Positions 30,153 through 39,019 of a DNA stretch of 64,000 nucleotides are shown here, one piece after another. This stretch comes from JABFRG01 sp038210445. GTDB lineage: Bacteria > Myxococcota_A > Polyangia > Polyangiales > Polyangiaceae. Under the pieces are notes generated by a model. That model ran no database searches, was not told the origin of the DNA, and worked only from the letters and a program-made list of their open reading frames with translations. The first letter of the stretch is position 1. The number at the start of each line of letters is the position of its first letter. The translations under genes and the position numbers were made by a program. Where the stretch lies: positions 6,260 to 70,259 of the forward strand of contig JBBQWQ010000042.1 of the NCBI GenBank assembly GCA_038210445.1, in the 5' to 3' direction.

Positions 30153-30737
30153 ATGCGCTCACGTTCCTTGCCCGTCGCTGCCCCTGCCCTCGTTCTGGCC
30201 CTCGCCCTGGTCGCCTGCTCCAGCTCCGGAACCAGCGCCGCCACGCCCGCCGGGCCCACCGAATGGGACAAGCTCTTTGGGGAGGCGGGGGGCACGCCCA
30301 CCGACCCGCAGGCCCTCAGCGGACTGTGGGTGGTCTCGGTCGACGGCAACGACCTGCGCCTCCGGGCCGACGGCACCAACCTGCGCTTCGGCATGAAGTG
30401 CGGCGGCGTGATCTTCGGCGTCACGGCCGCCTATCAGGTGAAGAGCAAGGAGCCCATGCCGGGCAGCAAGCGCACGGGTTTCCGCGGTGATCTGACGATT
30501 CCGCAGACGCAGACGGCCAAGGGCGCCGGCGGCGAATTCGCGTGTGAGCTGAGCGTTCCGGCGGGCGCCGTGGGCTACACGGTTCAAGACGGCAAGCTCT
30601 ACCTCACCGGCGTGGGGGCCTCTGCGAAGAAGGCAGCCGCCACCAGCAGCGGCGGCCCGACCTCGGGCGGTGGCACGACCAACGGCGACGGCCCCGGCGG
30701 CGGCACCATCCCGGAATTCACCAAGATCGGCGACTGA
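30153..30737 (+). CDS. small lipoprotein, unknown function
   Basis: A 194-residue predicted lipoprotein with a good CGGAGGA ribosome-binding site before ATG 30153. The lipobox is LALVAC (Cys at about residue 22). The mature protein has a beta-rich domain (ALSGLWVVSVDGNDLRLRADG, FGMKCGGVIFGVTAAYQV) with two Cys that may pair, and a Gly/Thr-rich tail. It is followed 58 bp later by the cyclic-nucleotide-binding gene. Confidence 0.8.
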   Translation: MRSRSLPVAAPALVLALALVACSSSGTSAATPAGPTEWDKLFGEAGGTPTDPQALSGLWVVSVDGNDLRLRADGTNLRFGMKCGGVIFGVTAAYQVKSKEPMPGSKRTGFRGDLTIPQTQTAKGAGGEFACELSVPAGAVGYTVQDGKLYLTGVGASAKKAAATSSGGPTSGGGTTNGDGPGGGTIPEFTKIGD

Positions 30738-30795
30738 GGCATTTCAGACCGAAGGCGAACCGGGCTATCGTCGCCGCCGAATCGAGGAACGACTC

Positions 30796-31665
30796 ATGGA
30801 CCTGCGCGCGAAAGACCTACGGACCATCCCTCTTTTCCAAGAGATCCCCGAAAAGCACCTGGATTCCATCCTCGAGCTCTTCACCCGCGACAAGGTCGCG
30901 ACCGGCACGGTGCTCTTCAAGGCCGGCGACAGCGATTCCCGCATCCGTATTCTCGTGGATGGCGAGGTCACGCTGAGCGAAGAAGGCCAGGCGACGCTGC
31001 GCCTGCAGCCCATCATGCTCATCGGCGAGCTGGGCGGCCTCACCGGCACCCCGCGCAACACCACCGCCACGGTGTCGAAGGCCGCAGTGGTCCACACCGT
31101 CGACGCGAAGAAGCTCATGTCCTTCTTCGAGAAGCACGCCGAAATCGCCTTCCCCTTCTACCGAAGCCTGCTTTCGGTGGTGTCCGAGAAGGTGCGCCGC
31201 GACAAAGAGCGCATGGATCAAATGCGGCGGAACATCATCCGCACGCAAAAGGCCATGAAAGAGCTGCGCGATCTGGTGCTGTCCAAGCCCGAGACCGTCA
31301 TCAGCAAGCCCGTGTGCGACGCCCTCGAGGAGCACATCGCCAAGAACCGCCGCGCCGGCTACCGGGTCGCGCCGACCCAGCACTTCCCGTCTTCGGTGAA
31401 GCTCGAGAACGGCTCGCGCCTCAAGGTGGTCGAGCTCTCCAACGGCTTCCTCAAGCTCGAAGGCAAGGCGAAGGACCTGGGCAAAGACCGCTCGCTGTGG
31501 ATCGGCGTGCTGGCGCTTCCCACCCTCGAGATCGCCGTGAGCGGCGCGGTCGAGCGCGAAGACTCCGACGGTGTGGTGGTGCGTCTCGACACTCTGGTCG
31601 ACGAGTACCAGGCAGCCCTCGAAGACTACGTCACCCGCGTCCAGCTCATGGACTTCGTGGTCTGA
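30796..31665 (+). CDS. cyclic-nucleotide-binding protein with PilZ-like C-terminus
   Basis: A 289-residue cytoplasmic protein from ATG 30796. The N-terminal cNMP-binding (CAP-type) beta-roll spans about 10-120 (LFQEIPEKHLDSILELF, GTVLFKAGDSDSRIRILVDGEV, IMLIGELGGLTGTPRNTTATV). A helix of about 50 residues follows. The C-terminal part (about 190-275) begins NRRAGYRVAP and resembles the RxxxR start of a PilZ domain, followed by ENGSRLKVVELSNGFLKL; the second PilZ motif is degenerate. There is no DNA-binding helix-turn-helix, so it is not a Crp-type regulator. Nucleotide specificity cannot be read from the sequence. Confidence 0.82.
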   Translation: MDLRAKDLRTIPLFQEIPEKHLDSILELFTRDKVATGTVLFKAGDSDSRIRILVDGEVTLSEEGQATLRLQPIMLIGELGGLTGTPRNTTATVSKAAVVHTVDAKKLMSFFEKHAEIAFPFYRSLLSVVSEKVRRDKERMDQMRRNIIRTQKAMKELRDLVLSKPETVISKPVCDALEEHIAKNRRAGYRVAPTQHFPSSVKLENGSRLKVVELSNGFLKLEGKAKDLGKDRSLWIGVLALPTLEIAVSGAVEREDSDGVVVRLDTLVDEYQAALEDYVTRVQLMDFVV

Positions 31666-31683
31666 GGCAACCCGCGGCGGCGT

Positions 31684-32127
31684 TCAGCGACAGGCGCAGG
31701 CTTTCACACGAGCCGTGTTGTCGTCGAGCACCTTCCGGGCGCGGGTGCACTTGACGTCGGCCTCACCGGCCAGGCGGCACACGGCCGCCACCGCACGCTC
31801 CATCGACGCGAACGCACGGCACGCGTGTTCGCACGGAGAGCTCTGCGTCGCGGACGGCTGCTCGACGCCCGGCGTCGGCACGTGCGAAGGCGGAGCCGAA
31901 GGCGTGGGCTGCGCTTGCGAAGGGTGGAAGGCCTGGTCGAGATCGCTACGAGCCTGCTCGATGCGCGCGTTGGCCTCCTCGATGGTCGCGGGCTCAGGCT
32001 CAGGCGCCGGCTGCGTCGACGAGGGCGACGGCTGTGCGGTAGGCGCCTTGCTTTCGTAGGCCGCGCCTCCGCAGGCCGCAAGGGACGAAGTGAAGAGGAC
32101 CACGGCGACCAGGGGCCATAAGCGCAT
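31684..32127 (-). CDS. small lipoprotein with Pro-rich linker
   Basis: A 147-residue predicted lipoprotein from ATG 32127 with lipobox SLAAC. A helical segment (TIEEANARIEQARSDLDQAF) and a Pro/Ser/Gln-rich linker precede a C-terminal helical domain with five Cys (PCEHACRAFASMERAVAAVCRLAGEADVKCTR, ACACR). This Cys spacing recurs in small myxobacterial lipoproteins of unknown role. It is convergent with the cNMP-binding gene and divergent from the next lipoprotein gene. Confidence 0.75.
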   Translation of the reverse strand: MRLWPLVAVVLFTSSLAACGGAAYESKAPTAQPSPSSTQPAPEPEPATIEEANARIEQARSDLDQAFHPSQAQPTPSAPPSHVPTPGVEQPSATQSSPCEHACRAFASMERAVAAVCRLAGEADVKCTRARKVLDDNTARVKACACR

Positions 32128-32197
32128 TCCCGAAGTGTATGCCGAGGGCGGCCGTTTGCGAAAGAGGTGGCGCCGCGCAAATGCTACCGTTCCGCGC

Positions 32198-32686
32198 ATG
32201 CGAACCTGGTCTTTCGCCGCGTTGGTGGCGGCTTTTGCCTGTTCTTCGACCCCGCCGGCCTCCGATGCAGATGCCGGCGCCGGCTCGCGCGACGCCGCTC
32301 CCGACGTAGCGATCCCCGGAGAAGATGCGGGCACCGACGCGGGCCCGGGGAAGGATGGCGGGGGTGAAGGCGGCGCGCGTGACGCCGGCGCCTACCCGCA
32401 CCAATATGGCGATGCCGGTGCCGACGCCGCCTGCGAGCTCAATCGCAACTGCGGTCGCGGGCTGCGCTGCGAATGCGCCAACGGCGACTGCTTCTGCAAA
32501 ACCGGTGTGCGCGGCGAGGGCCGGGCGGGCGTGAGCCCCTGCAAAGATGGCAACGACTGCGGTAGCTCCATCTGCATCAACGACGAGTGGTGCAGCGACG
32601 AGTGCAGCGGCCCCGGCGATTGCGGCCCCAAGACTCCCTCCTGCAAGGCCGTCTTCGGCTTCAGCACGAAGATCTGCGCGCCCTAG
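32198..32686 (+). CDS. Cys-rich lipoprotein
   Basis: A 162-residue predicted lipoprotein from ATG 32198 with lipobox AAFAC, a Gly/Asp/Ala linker of about 60 residues and a C-terminal Cys-rich domain with about 12 Cys (CELNRNCGRGLRCECANGD, CKDGNDCGSSICINDEWC, CSGPGDCGPKTPSC). The pattern resembles small secreted disulfide modules seen in myxobacterial surface proteins. Function unknown. Confidence 0.75.
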   Translation: MRTWSFAALVAAFACSSTPPASDADAGAGSRDAAPDVAIPGEDAGTDAGPGKDGGGEGGARDAGAYPHQYGDAGADAACELNRNCGRGLRCECANGDCFCKTGVRGEGRAGVSPCKDGNDCGSSICINDEWCSDECSGPGDCGPKTPSCKAVFGFSTKICAP

Positions 32687-32714
32687 CCTCTCGCCGCTTC
32701 GGGCCCGCTGCCCC

Positions 32715-33152
32715 TCACTCGGTAACGTACATATCGAGGGCGCCGGTCGAGGCCATGGAGCCGTCGGGAAAGATGCAGAATCCATCTTCGTTGCCCGACG
32801 TGGCGCGACCTGTCGTGTTGCGAAAGCCAAGCTTTTTGCAGGCGACCGCGCCGGGGTTGGCACCGGTCGCTTCCGGACCGACCTTCACCTGCTTGCCCTT
32901 GCGCAGGGTGCGCATGGCATCGCAGTCGAGGGAGCCATCGGGCCGCGCGCACGAAGCGCTCACCCGGACGCGCTCGGCGTCGAAGGTGAGCATCGGCTTC
33001 TGGCCGTCTTCGAAGGTGAACGTCTCTGCCTTGCCACGCGAAGCCGCGAGGGCAAGACTGCCGGTCTGCGTGGTGGGCGACGCAGGCGCCGGCGCAGCGT
33101 CGCCACACGCGAGAAAGAGCAACGAAGCAGAGACCAACGACATGCGCATCAT
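32715..33152 (-). CDS. DUF333-like lipoprotein
   Basis: A 145-residue predicted lipoprotein (n-region MRMSLVSAS, lipobox FLAC). The end of the protein, from ANPGAVACKKLGF to EDGFCIFPDGSMASTGAL, matches the DUF333 pattern of an NPA..C motif followed by GxCxFPDGS, as in small lipoproteins often labelled putative hemolysins. That label has no experimental basis here. The assignment is from pattern recognition. Confidence 0.72.
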   Translation of the reverse strand: MMRMSLVSASLLFLACGDAAPAPASPTTQTGSLALAASRGKAETFTFEDGQKPMLTFDAERVRVSASCARPDGSLDCDAMRTLRKGKQVKVGPEATGANPGAVACKKLGFRNTTGRATSGNEDGFCIFPDGSMASTGALDMYVTE

Positions 33153-33176
33153 CGGCGCATCATCGCACGACTGCCG

Positions 33177-33452
33177 TCACTCTTGGCGCTTCGTGGGCAG
33201 GTTCACGAGGAACCCCTTCTTGCCCGCGGAGAAGTTGGTGGGGCGCAGCTTTTCGTGGCCCACGGGCTCCTCGCGCTGCGCATCGCGCTTCATCGCCGGC
33301 TGCTCCGGAAGGGTCATCTGCACTTCGTCCGGGGGCGTCCAGTCGGCGGCGTTCACGGCCACCGGCGCGACCGGGGCGGGGGCGGGCTTGGAGGCGCAAC
33401 CCACCGCAGAGGAGACGAGAGCGACGGATACTGCGAGAAGAAGAGTTTTCAT
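33177..33452 (-). CDS. short lipoprotein
   Basis: A 91-residue predicted lipoprotein from ATG 33452 with lipobox SAVGC, an Ala/Pro-rich linker and a short charged tail without recognised domain. It is 24 bp upstream of the DUF333-like gene on the same strand and may share its transcript. Confidence 0.65.
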   Translation of the reverse strand: MKTLLLAVSVALVSSAVGCASKPAPAPVAPVAVNAADWTPPDEVQMTLPEQPAMKRDAQREEPVGHEKLRPTNFSAGKKGFLVNLPTKRQE

Positions 33453-33576
33453 GACGCCACCAAATTCCGGCAAGAGCGATGTAGGTGGAGGTAATGTCAT
33501 ACCCTCCAGAATGCGCAAGCTATATTCTTCCTTGGTGCATCCCGCAGCCCCGCATTCACGTGTATTGGGGTTGTCC

Positions 33577-34467
33577 ATGCGCTCGCTCTTGCCCTGGGTT
33601 CTGGCCGTTGCGCTCGGCGCCGTTGGCGCAGGCGGCTGCAGGAGCAAGGCCACGTCCTTCAGCAAAGCCACCGAGGCCCCCAAGCTCCTGGGCAATGCGT
33701 CGCCCGCCGCGCACCTTCCGCGCTCGTCGACGTTCGTGGGGCACGTGGACGTGGTGCGCTTCCGGAAGAGCTCGCTGTTTCCTGCCGTGGTCTCCTTCCT
33801 GCGCGCCCGCGGCTTCGGCAAGTTCCTGATACAGCAGGAAAAAGCCTGCGGCTTCTCGGCCTTTCAGGGAATCGACGACGTCGCCTTCGGCAACGGCCCG
33901 GACGGCTGGACGGTGGTGGCGCACCTGGCCACCGGAGAGGCCGAGGCGCTTGGCTGCGTGAAGAAGGCGTTCGGGGGCACGGAGGACGGCCGCTCGGTGC
34001 GCGTCGACCCGTACCTCGTGTCCGCCCGCGATGGGCTACTGGTAGCGGGCGATCCGCGGGCCGTCCGCGGCTCCATGGACGCGCTGCCCGACGCGGCGGA
34101 GAGCGACCGGCTGGCCCTCAAGGAGAGCACCGTCGCACTGGTCCGCGGTGATCTCGGCGACATCGCCGTCGACGGCCGCATCGACGCGTCCCCGGCGCGC
34201 GTCGCCGCCCTCTTCGGGCTCCGTTTCGCATCGGCGGAGATCGCCGCGGCGATCTACGACCGCGTGACCAAGGCGCAGTCGCGGGCCCTCGACGGCGCCG
34301 AGCGAGCACTGGCGCGCGACGTGCTGAAGAGCATCAAGCTCTCGCTCCGGGGCTCGAGCGTCGAAGTTTCGCTGGGGACCGACGGCGATCTGGCCATCCA
34401 GGAGCGCTACCTCGACGTGCTGCTGGGCATTCTCGAAATCGTGATTCGAGAATACGAAGCAAAGTAA
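33577..34467 (+). CDS. lipoprotein of unknown function
   Basis: A 296-residue predicted lipoprotein from ATG 33577 (lipobox GAGGC, Cys at about 21). The mature protein alternates beta strands and helices (STFVGHVDVVRFRKSSLFP, AFQGIDDVAFGNGPDGWTVVAHL, AALFGLRFASAEIAAAIYDRV). No family is recognised with confidence. An open frame continues far upstream in the same phase, but the signal peptide fixes the start. Confidence 0.78.
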   Translation: MRSLLPWVLAVALGAVGAGGCRSKATSFSKATEAPKLLGNASPAAHLPRSSTFVGHVDVVRFRKSSLFPAVVSFLRARGFGKFLIQQEKACGFSAFQGIDDVAFGNGPDGWTVVAHLATGEAEALGCVKKAFGGTEDGRSVRVDPYLVSARDGLLVAGDPRAVRGSMDALPDAAESDRLALKESTVALVRGDLGDIAVDGRIDASPARVAALFGLRFASAEIAAAIYDRVTKAQSRALDGAERALARDVLKSIKLSLRGSSVEVSLGTDGDLAIQERYLDVLLGILEIVIREYEAK

Positions 34468-34566
34468 ACGCAACCCGTATTGCCGCGTCGGCCTTCACGC
34501 CACGCGGCAAATGCGCTTTGGTCCCTGCACCATACATGCGAATCGGCCGCGCACCTCGCGGTAGAA

Positions 34567-34992
34567 CTACGAAACGTGCGAGGCGGCGCCGTGGACGGCT
34601 TCGCTCGGCGCATGCTCGGCAACGATCGGCTGCGCGGCGTCGCGGGCCGCTTCCTCCGCCGCCAGGATGCGCGCGACTTCTTCGTCCATGCTTCCGCCGA
34701 GCATCTTGCTCCACATCTTGAAGTCGGCCGCCAGAGACCACAGCGGATACTTGAAGGATGCAGGCTTATTGTTCTCGATGAAGAAGTGGCTCACCCACGC
34801 GAAGCCGTAGCCGGAGATGGGCGCCGCGAGAAGGAGCCAGGGCTTGCGGCCGAGCACCGCGCCAGCGACCGCGGCAAGCGCGCCGGAGGTGCCGATGAAG
34901 TGCATCGTGCGGGTCGCCTTCTTCGAGTGCTCGCGCACGTAGAAGGGCCAGAACTCCTCGAACGTTTGGTAGCGCTTGTCCGACATGCCCAT
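34567..34992 (-). CDS. DUF962/Mpo1-like membrane protein
   Basis: A 141-residue protein of the DUF962 family, whose yeast member Mpo1 is an iron-dependent dioxygenase acting on 2-hydroxy fatty acids. The family motifs are present: FYVREHSKKATRTMHFIGT at about 17-35 and WVSHFFIENNKPASFKYPLWSL at about 65-86, providing the conserved His residues. Two hydrophobic helices lie between and before them. Enzyme activity is inferred from family membership. It stands alone on this strand. Confidence 0.88.
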   Translation of the reverse strand: MGMSDKRYQTFEEFWPFYVREHSKKATRTMHFIGTSGALAAVAGAVLGRKPWLLLAAPISGYGFAWVSHFFIENNKPASFKYPLWSLAADFKMWSKMLGGSMDEEVARILAAEEAARDAAQPIVAEHAPSEAVHGAASHVS

Positions 34993-35102
34993 GGAAATAG
35001 CAGCACTGGGCCGAGGAACAAGGCTCGACCGGGAGAAACCGAAAAAGCGGCACTCGAAGCGCGGTGTGCGCCAGCGTTTGTTGAATGAACAAAAGGCCGA
35101 AA

Positions 35103-35129
35103 CCGGCGCTCCGTAAGAACGGAGGCCGG
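35103..35129 (-). terminator. hairpin downstream of the AgmX-type gene
   Basis: An 11-bp stem with one bulge (CCGGC-CTCCGT pairing) and an AAGA loop on the plus strand lies 39 bp beyond the stop of the minus-strand AgmX-type gene. On the minus strand it is followed by TTTCGGCCTTTTG. This fits a factor-independent terminator with an imperfect T-run. Confidence 0.55.
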
Positions 35130-35167
35130 CTGCGGTGGTGGGTTCCCTCGCTATCGAGCGCTTGCGA

Positions 35168-36715
35168 TCACTCGCCGGGGGAGAACACGATCGGGTAGTT
35201 GACCGTGACGATGCCGCCTTCCGGCGCCGGGAAGCTCAGGTTGCCGAAGCTTCGGACGACGCAGGAGGTGACAGCTTGATCCGGAAGGTCTGAGCCGCCG
35301 TCCTGCGAGGTACTGACGGCGCCTTCGCGACCGATGACGAAGCGCACGGAGACGCGGCCGGTGAGCGAGGGATTGGTGCGGAGACCGCTCTCGTAGCAAG
35401 CGCGGAAGCGGCCGTAGTTGGCGCGCACGATGCGCTGGATGACCTCGGGGGGAATGTGGCCGTTGCCGGTGGTGACCGGAACTCGCATGGTGATCTTGCT
35501 CACCTGGTGGTCGCCGGTGACGTGGTTGCCGCCGCGGCCCCAACCGCCCTTGCCGCCGGGTCCGAAGCCCTGGCAGTCGCCGGTGGTGCAGGTGCCCTGG
35601 CCGTGGCCGATGGTGCCAATCTCGCCGAGACCGACGCCGAAGCCCTTGCCGCCCCCGTTCTCGCCGGTGCCGAAGAGGCCGAGGCCGCCCGCGCCGGTGG
35701 CGTCGCCGATGTCGCTCGCCCACATGGCGCCGTTGAAGCTCTGCGCGTCTTTGCCGCGGCCATCGAGCGGAGCCCAGGCTGCGGTGGGGGCGTTGGGGTC
35801 GGACAGCGACATCGAGGCGAGGAGGCCGTTCATGCCGAAGTCGGCGGCCATGCTCTTGAGCTCGGCGCGAGAGAGTTGCGGGTTCGCGTTGTCGCGCGGT
35901 CCCTCTTTCTGCCAGCGACCGTTGGTGCTCGCCTGGGCCTTCCCCATCTTGCCCTCTTCGCCCACCGCGCGGGTGCCGGCGCCGCCCGGCGCTTCGGCGG
36001 GAGCCGCGCTGTCTTGCGGGAGCGGCTCGTTGTTCCGCTCGGCGCTGGCGTTGAGCATCTTCTGCATCATGAGGAGCTGGTCGCGGTCCATGCCCTCGGC
36101 GTCGTCTTGACCCATGCTCGGCATGAAGAAGGCGAGCGAGCCGATGATGGCGCCGTGGAGCAAGAAGGAGAGGCCGGTGTGCTGGTAGGCGCTGGCGGCG
36201 AGGCCGCTGAGGAGGCCCTTCTCGACGCGCTTGCCGGCGCGGACCGCAGCGACGGTGACGGTGAGCTCACCGAGGGCGAACGAAGCCGAGGTCCCTGCGG
36301 AGAGGTCGAACTCGCGGGCGCCGTTGCCAGAAGCGCGACCGAAGCCCTGCGCCACCAGCTCGCCAATCGACTGCGCGGTGCGGTTCTCGGCAGACACGGT
36401 GCCCTCGGACTTGGCCGGCACCACCACGCGGACGGTGCCGCCGTCGCAAGAGACCACCTGCACCCGCGACGCACCGAGCAGCTCTACCGGGGCCACGAAG
36501 TCGGCGCCGTCGCCGATGGTGAAGGGGCGCGGAGGCGAGAGGTGCTTCACGGCGAGGACGTTGCTGCCCCAGGCGATGGTGATCTCGACCGCTTCTGCGT
36601 GAAGCTCTTCCACTTCCACGTCGGATACCTTCGGCGTGGTGGGCACGAGCGCGTAGCTCTCGGCAACGTCGACGGTGGAGAAAGACGCAAAGGGATTGAT
36701 CGAGTGGGTAGCCAT
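35168..36715 (-). CDS. AgmX/PglI C-terminal-domain (TonB-like) membrane protein
   Basis: A 515-residue protein from ATG 36715. An N-terminal region of about 150 residues looks FHA-like or AgmX-like (VEITIAWGSNVLAVKHLSP). A single hydrophobic segment (TGLSFLLHGAIIGSLAFFM) follows at about 180-200. A long Gly-rich low-complexity stretch (about 335-400) leads to the C-terminal TonB-type domain (IPPEVIQRIVRANYGRFRACYESGLRTNPSLTGRVSVRFVIG, SCVVRSFGNLSFPAPEGGIVTV). AgmX and PglI are known from gliding-motility work in Myxococcus; a role here in envelope-spanning force transfer is only inferred. Confidence 0.88.
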   Translation of the reverse strand: MATHSINPFASFSTVDVAESYALVPTTPKVSDVEVEELHAEAVEITIAWGSNVLAVKHLSPPRPFTIGDGADFVAPVELLGASRVQVVSCDGGTVRVVVPAKSEGTVSAENRTAQSIGELVAQGFGRASGNGAREFDLSAGTSASFALGELTVTVAAVRAGKRVEKGLLSGLAASAYQHTGLSFLLHGAIIGSLAFFMPSMGQDDAEGMDRDQLLMMQKMLNASAERNNEPLPQDSAAPAEAPGGAGTRAVGEEGKMGKAQASTNGRWQKEGPRDNANPQLSRAELKSMAADFGMNGLLASMSLSDPNAPTAAWAPLDGRGKDAQSFNGAMWASDIGDATGAGGLGLFGTGENGGGKGFGVGLGEIGTIGHGQGTCTTGDCQGFGPGGKGGWGRGGNHVTGDHQVSKITMRVPVTTGNGHIPPEVIQRIVRANYGRFRACYESGLRTNPSLTGRVSVRFVIGREGAVSTSQDGGSDLPDQAVTSCVVRSFGNLSFPAPEGGIVTVNYPIVFSPGE

Positions 36716-37052
36716 GACGGACCTCGCGCGGGGGCTTCGGGTTTGCGGCACGCACGCGAGAAGCTCGCGACGACGCACACGCGGTTGTTGGTTGGCGACC
36801 CCGCCGCGCCCCGTTTCCGAGGTGCATCGTGGCTCGCAAAAAGACAGACAGAGCCTTGGGAGAAAGGTTCCAGAAAAATCGCGGGGGCCCTGAAAGCCAG
36901 AGGTTCTCGATATTTGCAGGCCGGTCCGAAAGTTCTCGCCGGACTGTGCCAAGGTGCCTGCGATGGCACCTACATGCGATGCGGGGGAGACGAATCGGGC
37001 GAGGAGCCGGCGCGGTCACGGTTGGGGCGTGCGTTGGCCAAACGCATGCAGC
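36716..37052. other. divergent intergenic region
   Basis: This stretch of 337 bp separates the divergent AgmX-type and lipoprotein genes and should hold both promoters. It contains no coding sequence I can support and no clear promoter box or operator. Confidence 0.5.
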
Positions 37053-38258
37053 ATGAATGCATCCATTCGCGTGCGGGCCCGCGTCCTCGTCGTCTCCTGC
37101 GTCGCGCTTGCCTTCGCGGGCGCCTGCGGTCCTTCGACCCGCCCGGGCGGGGACGCCACGGGGAAGGGAGCCGATGCGCCGCTAGCGCGGCTTTCACCGG
37201 ATGCTGGGCCGGGCAGTACCGAGCGGCCGCTCGACGAAGCGATGGAGGCCCGGGTGCGCGAGCTCGATCGCTTGGGAGATCCGGTCGGCAACTACGGAAC
37301 CACGCCGCAGACGGTGCCTCCGAAGTATCGCGTGCCTGCCGCTCGCGCGCAGTTTCCCGCGGCGCGGGTGGCGAGGGCGACGATGGTCACCTTCGGGCAT
37401 ACGCCTCGCGAGGGCGAGGCATGCGACGCCGAGGCCGAACCGCTGCGCGCGAACGGTACGTACTGCGCAGACGTCAAGACGGGGCACGCCGATCTGACGA
37501 CCGAGGAGCGGGAAGCGGTCTTGCGATTGCCCACGCTGGTGGAGGCGGCGCGCAAGCTCTCCGAACAGAAGCCTCCGCGCTCTATCGTCACCTTGCGGTG
37601 CGGGTTCGACCCGCATCACGCCCTGGTCTTCTTCGACGCCGAGGGCACGCCCATCGCACGCATCGTCGTTTGCTTCACCTGCGGCGAGTGGATCGTGGCA
37701 CCGGCGAGCGCGCCCACCGGCGGAACCGCCCCCACCGCGATGCCGGCGGACGTGAGGGCGCTCTTCGCACGCATTGCCAACGCACACGCCCTCGCGACCT
37801 GGCTCTACGACGATGCGGAGCGCGGCGCGTTCGAGACCTACCTGCGCGCGACCTACGGCACCGAGGCCGAGCCGACCGCGCGCGGACGCGAGAAGCGGCG
37901 GGCGCGGCTCGCCAGCGGGAGCGGCGTTGCCCAGGAGAAGCCGCTACGCGGCCTCGACGAGAACGACCGCGCGCGCCTGTGCCGATGGACCAACGAGGAG
38001 GTCAGGCCGGAGCGCGGTCAGCGGCGGAGAAATCCCGACGGCTATGGCTACGAGTGCAAGGACGGCGCCCAATGGCTCGGCGCACCGGAGCGCAAGGCAT
38101 GTGCGTCGAAGGCGCTGCCCTGCGACCGCTCGGTGGCGGAGCTCGAAGCGTGCTTGCGCGTGTTCCGCGAGCCCGAGGACCTGTGCGAAAGCCCGCCCAA
38201 GGCATGCGAGGGCCTGCTCGATTGCCTGCCGGGACTGGTGCGGCGACCCCATCGCTGA
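37053..38258 (+). CDS. lipoprotein of unknown function
   Basis: A 401-residue predicted lipoprotein from ATG 37053 (lipobox AGAC at about residue 25). The central part includes TLRCGFDPHHALVFFDAEGTPIARIVVCFTCGEWIV, which may be a folded domain with a Cys pair. The C-terminal part has several Cys (CRWTNEEV, YECKDGAQW, CASKALPCDRSVAELEACLRVF, ACEGLLDC). No family is recognised. The acetyltransferase gene starts 32 bp downstream on the same strand. Confidence 0.78.
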   Translation: MNASIRVRARVLVVSCVALAFAGACGPSTRPGGDATGKGADAPLARLSPDAGPGSTERPLDEAMEARVRELDRLGDPVGNYGTTPQTVPPKYRVPAARAQFPAARVARATMVTFGHTPREGEACDAEAEPLRANGTYCADVKTGHADLTTEEREAVLRLPTLVEAARKLSEQKPPRSIVTLRCGFDPHHALVFFDAEGTPIARIVVCFTCGEWIVAPASAPTGGTAPTAMPADVRALFARIANAHALATWLYDDAERGAFETYLRATYGTEAEPTARGREKRRARLASGSGVAQEKPLRGLDENDRARLCRWTNEEVRPERGQRRRNPDGYGYECKDGAQWLGAPERKACASKALPCDRSVAELEACLRVFREPEDLCESPPKACEGLLDCLPGLVRRPHR

Positions 38259-38290
38259 CGACGACGCCGAATGCTGACATCATAGCGCCG

Positions 38291-38911
38291 ATGCCCGTCA
38301 GCAATGCGCCCTCTCCTACGCAGAGAGGAACGACCACTGTACGCGTGGCGCAGCCGACGGACGCAGCGGCCATGGCGCGGATTTTCGATCACTACGTGCA
38401 GCACACGGCCGTGAGCTTTCACGACACCCCGCCCACCGTCGAGGCCTGGACGACGCAGATGGCGGCCGGCGCGCGGTACCCTTGGCTCGTGGCGACACGG
38501 CCCGGCGAAGCGAACGTGGCCGAGGTCGTGGGGTTCGCATACGCCAGCGAGCACCTGCCGCGCGCCGCGTATCGGTGGAGCGTGAACACAACCATCTACT
38601 TGCAGGACGGGCTGCAGCGGCAAGGGATCGGGCGGCGGCTCTATGGCGCGCTCTTGCGGAGCTTGCGCGGTCTGAGACTGGTGAACGCGTACGGAGGGAT
38701 CACCTTGCCGAACGCGCCGAGCGAGGCACTGCATCGCGCCCTGGGGTTCCGCCCGGTGGGCATCTACGAAGCGGTGGGGTTCAAGCACGGCACGTGGCGC
38801 GACGTCGCCTGGTACCACTGCCGCCTGGCCTCGATGGACGCCCCGGCGGAACCGCGCGCCTTCCAAGACGCCAGCGAGGGCGAGCGCGGACGGTGGCTCT
38901 CGCCCACGTGA
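38291..38911 (+). CDS. GNAT N-acetyltransferase, phosphinothricin acetyltransferase-like
   Basis: A 206-residue GNAT acetyltransferase from ATG 38291. Features of the PAT/YwnH group are clear: VRVAQPTDAAAMARIFDHYVQHTAVSFHD, the strand VVGFAYASEH, the acetyl-CoA loop QRQGIGRRLYGALL (Q/RxxGxG/A), and the end NAPSEALHRALGFRPVGIYEAVGFKHGTWRDVAWY. Family members acetylate phosphinothricin or methionine sulfone/sulfoximine. The substrate here is not proven. About 30 residues beyond the usual length form a charged tail. Confidence 0.92.
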   Translation: MPVSNAPSPTQRGTTTVRVAQPTDAAAMARIFDHYVQHTAVSFHDTPPTVEAWTTQMAAGARYPWLVATRPGEANVAEVVGFAYASEHLPRAAYRWSVNTTIYLQDGLQRQGIGRRLYGALLRSLRGLRLVNAYGGITLPNAPSEALHRALGFRPVGIYEAVGFKHGTWRDVAWYHCRLASMDAPAEPRAFQDASEGERGRWLSPT

Positions 38912-39019
38912 AGGCACGCACCATCTTTCGCGTGCATTTTACATACATAACCATCCCGGGCGCGGCCTACCTCGTGATGCCCGGCTACGGCGCCTTCGAT
39001 CTCGACGGCGAGCAGCAAC

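Noticed and set aside
35456..38290. Very long open frame (over 900 codons) upstream of and in phase with the acetyltransferase gene
   Set aside because: It runs antisense to the AgmX-type gene and across the 37053 lipoprotein gene in another frame; its translation is low-complexity Ala/Arg/Gly without family features. Long antisense frames are normal at this GC content.
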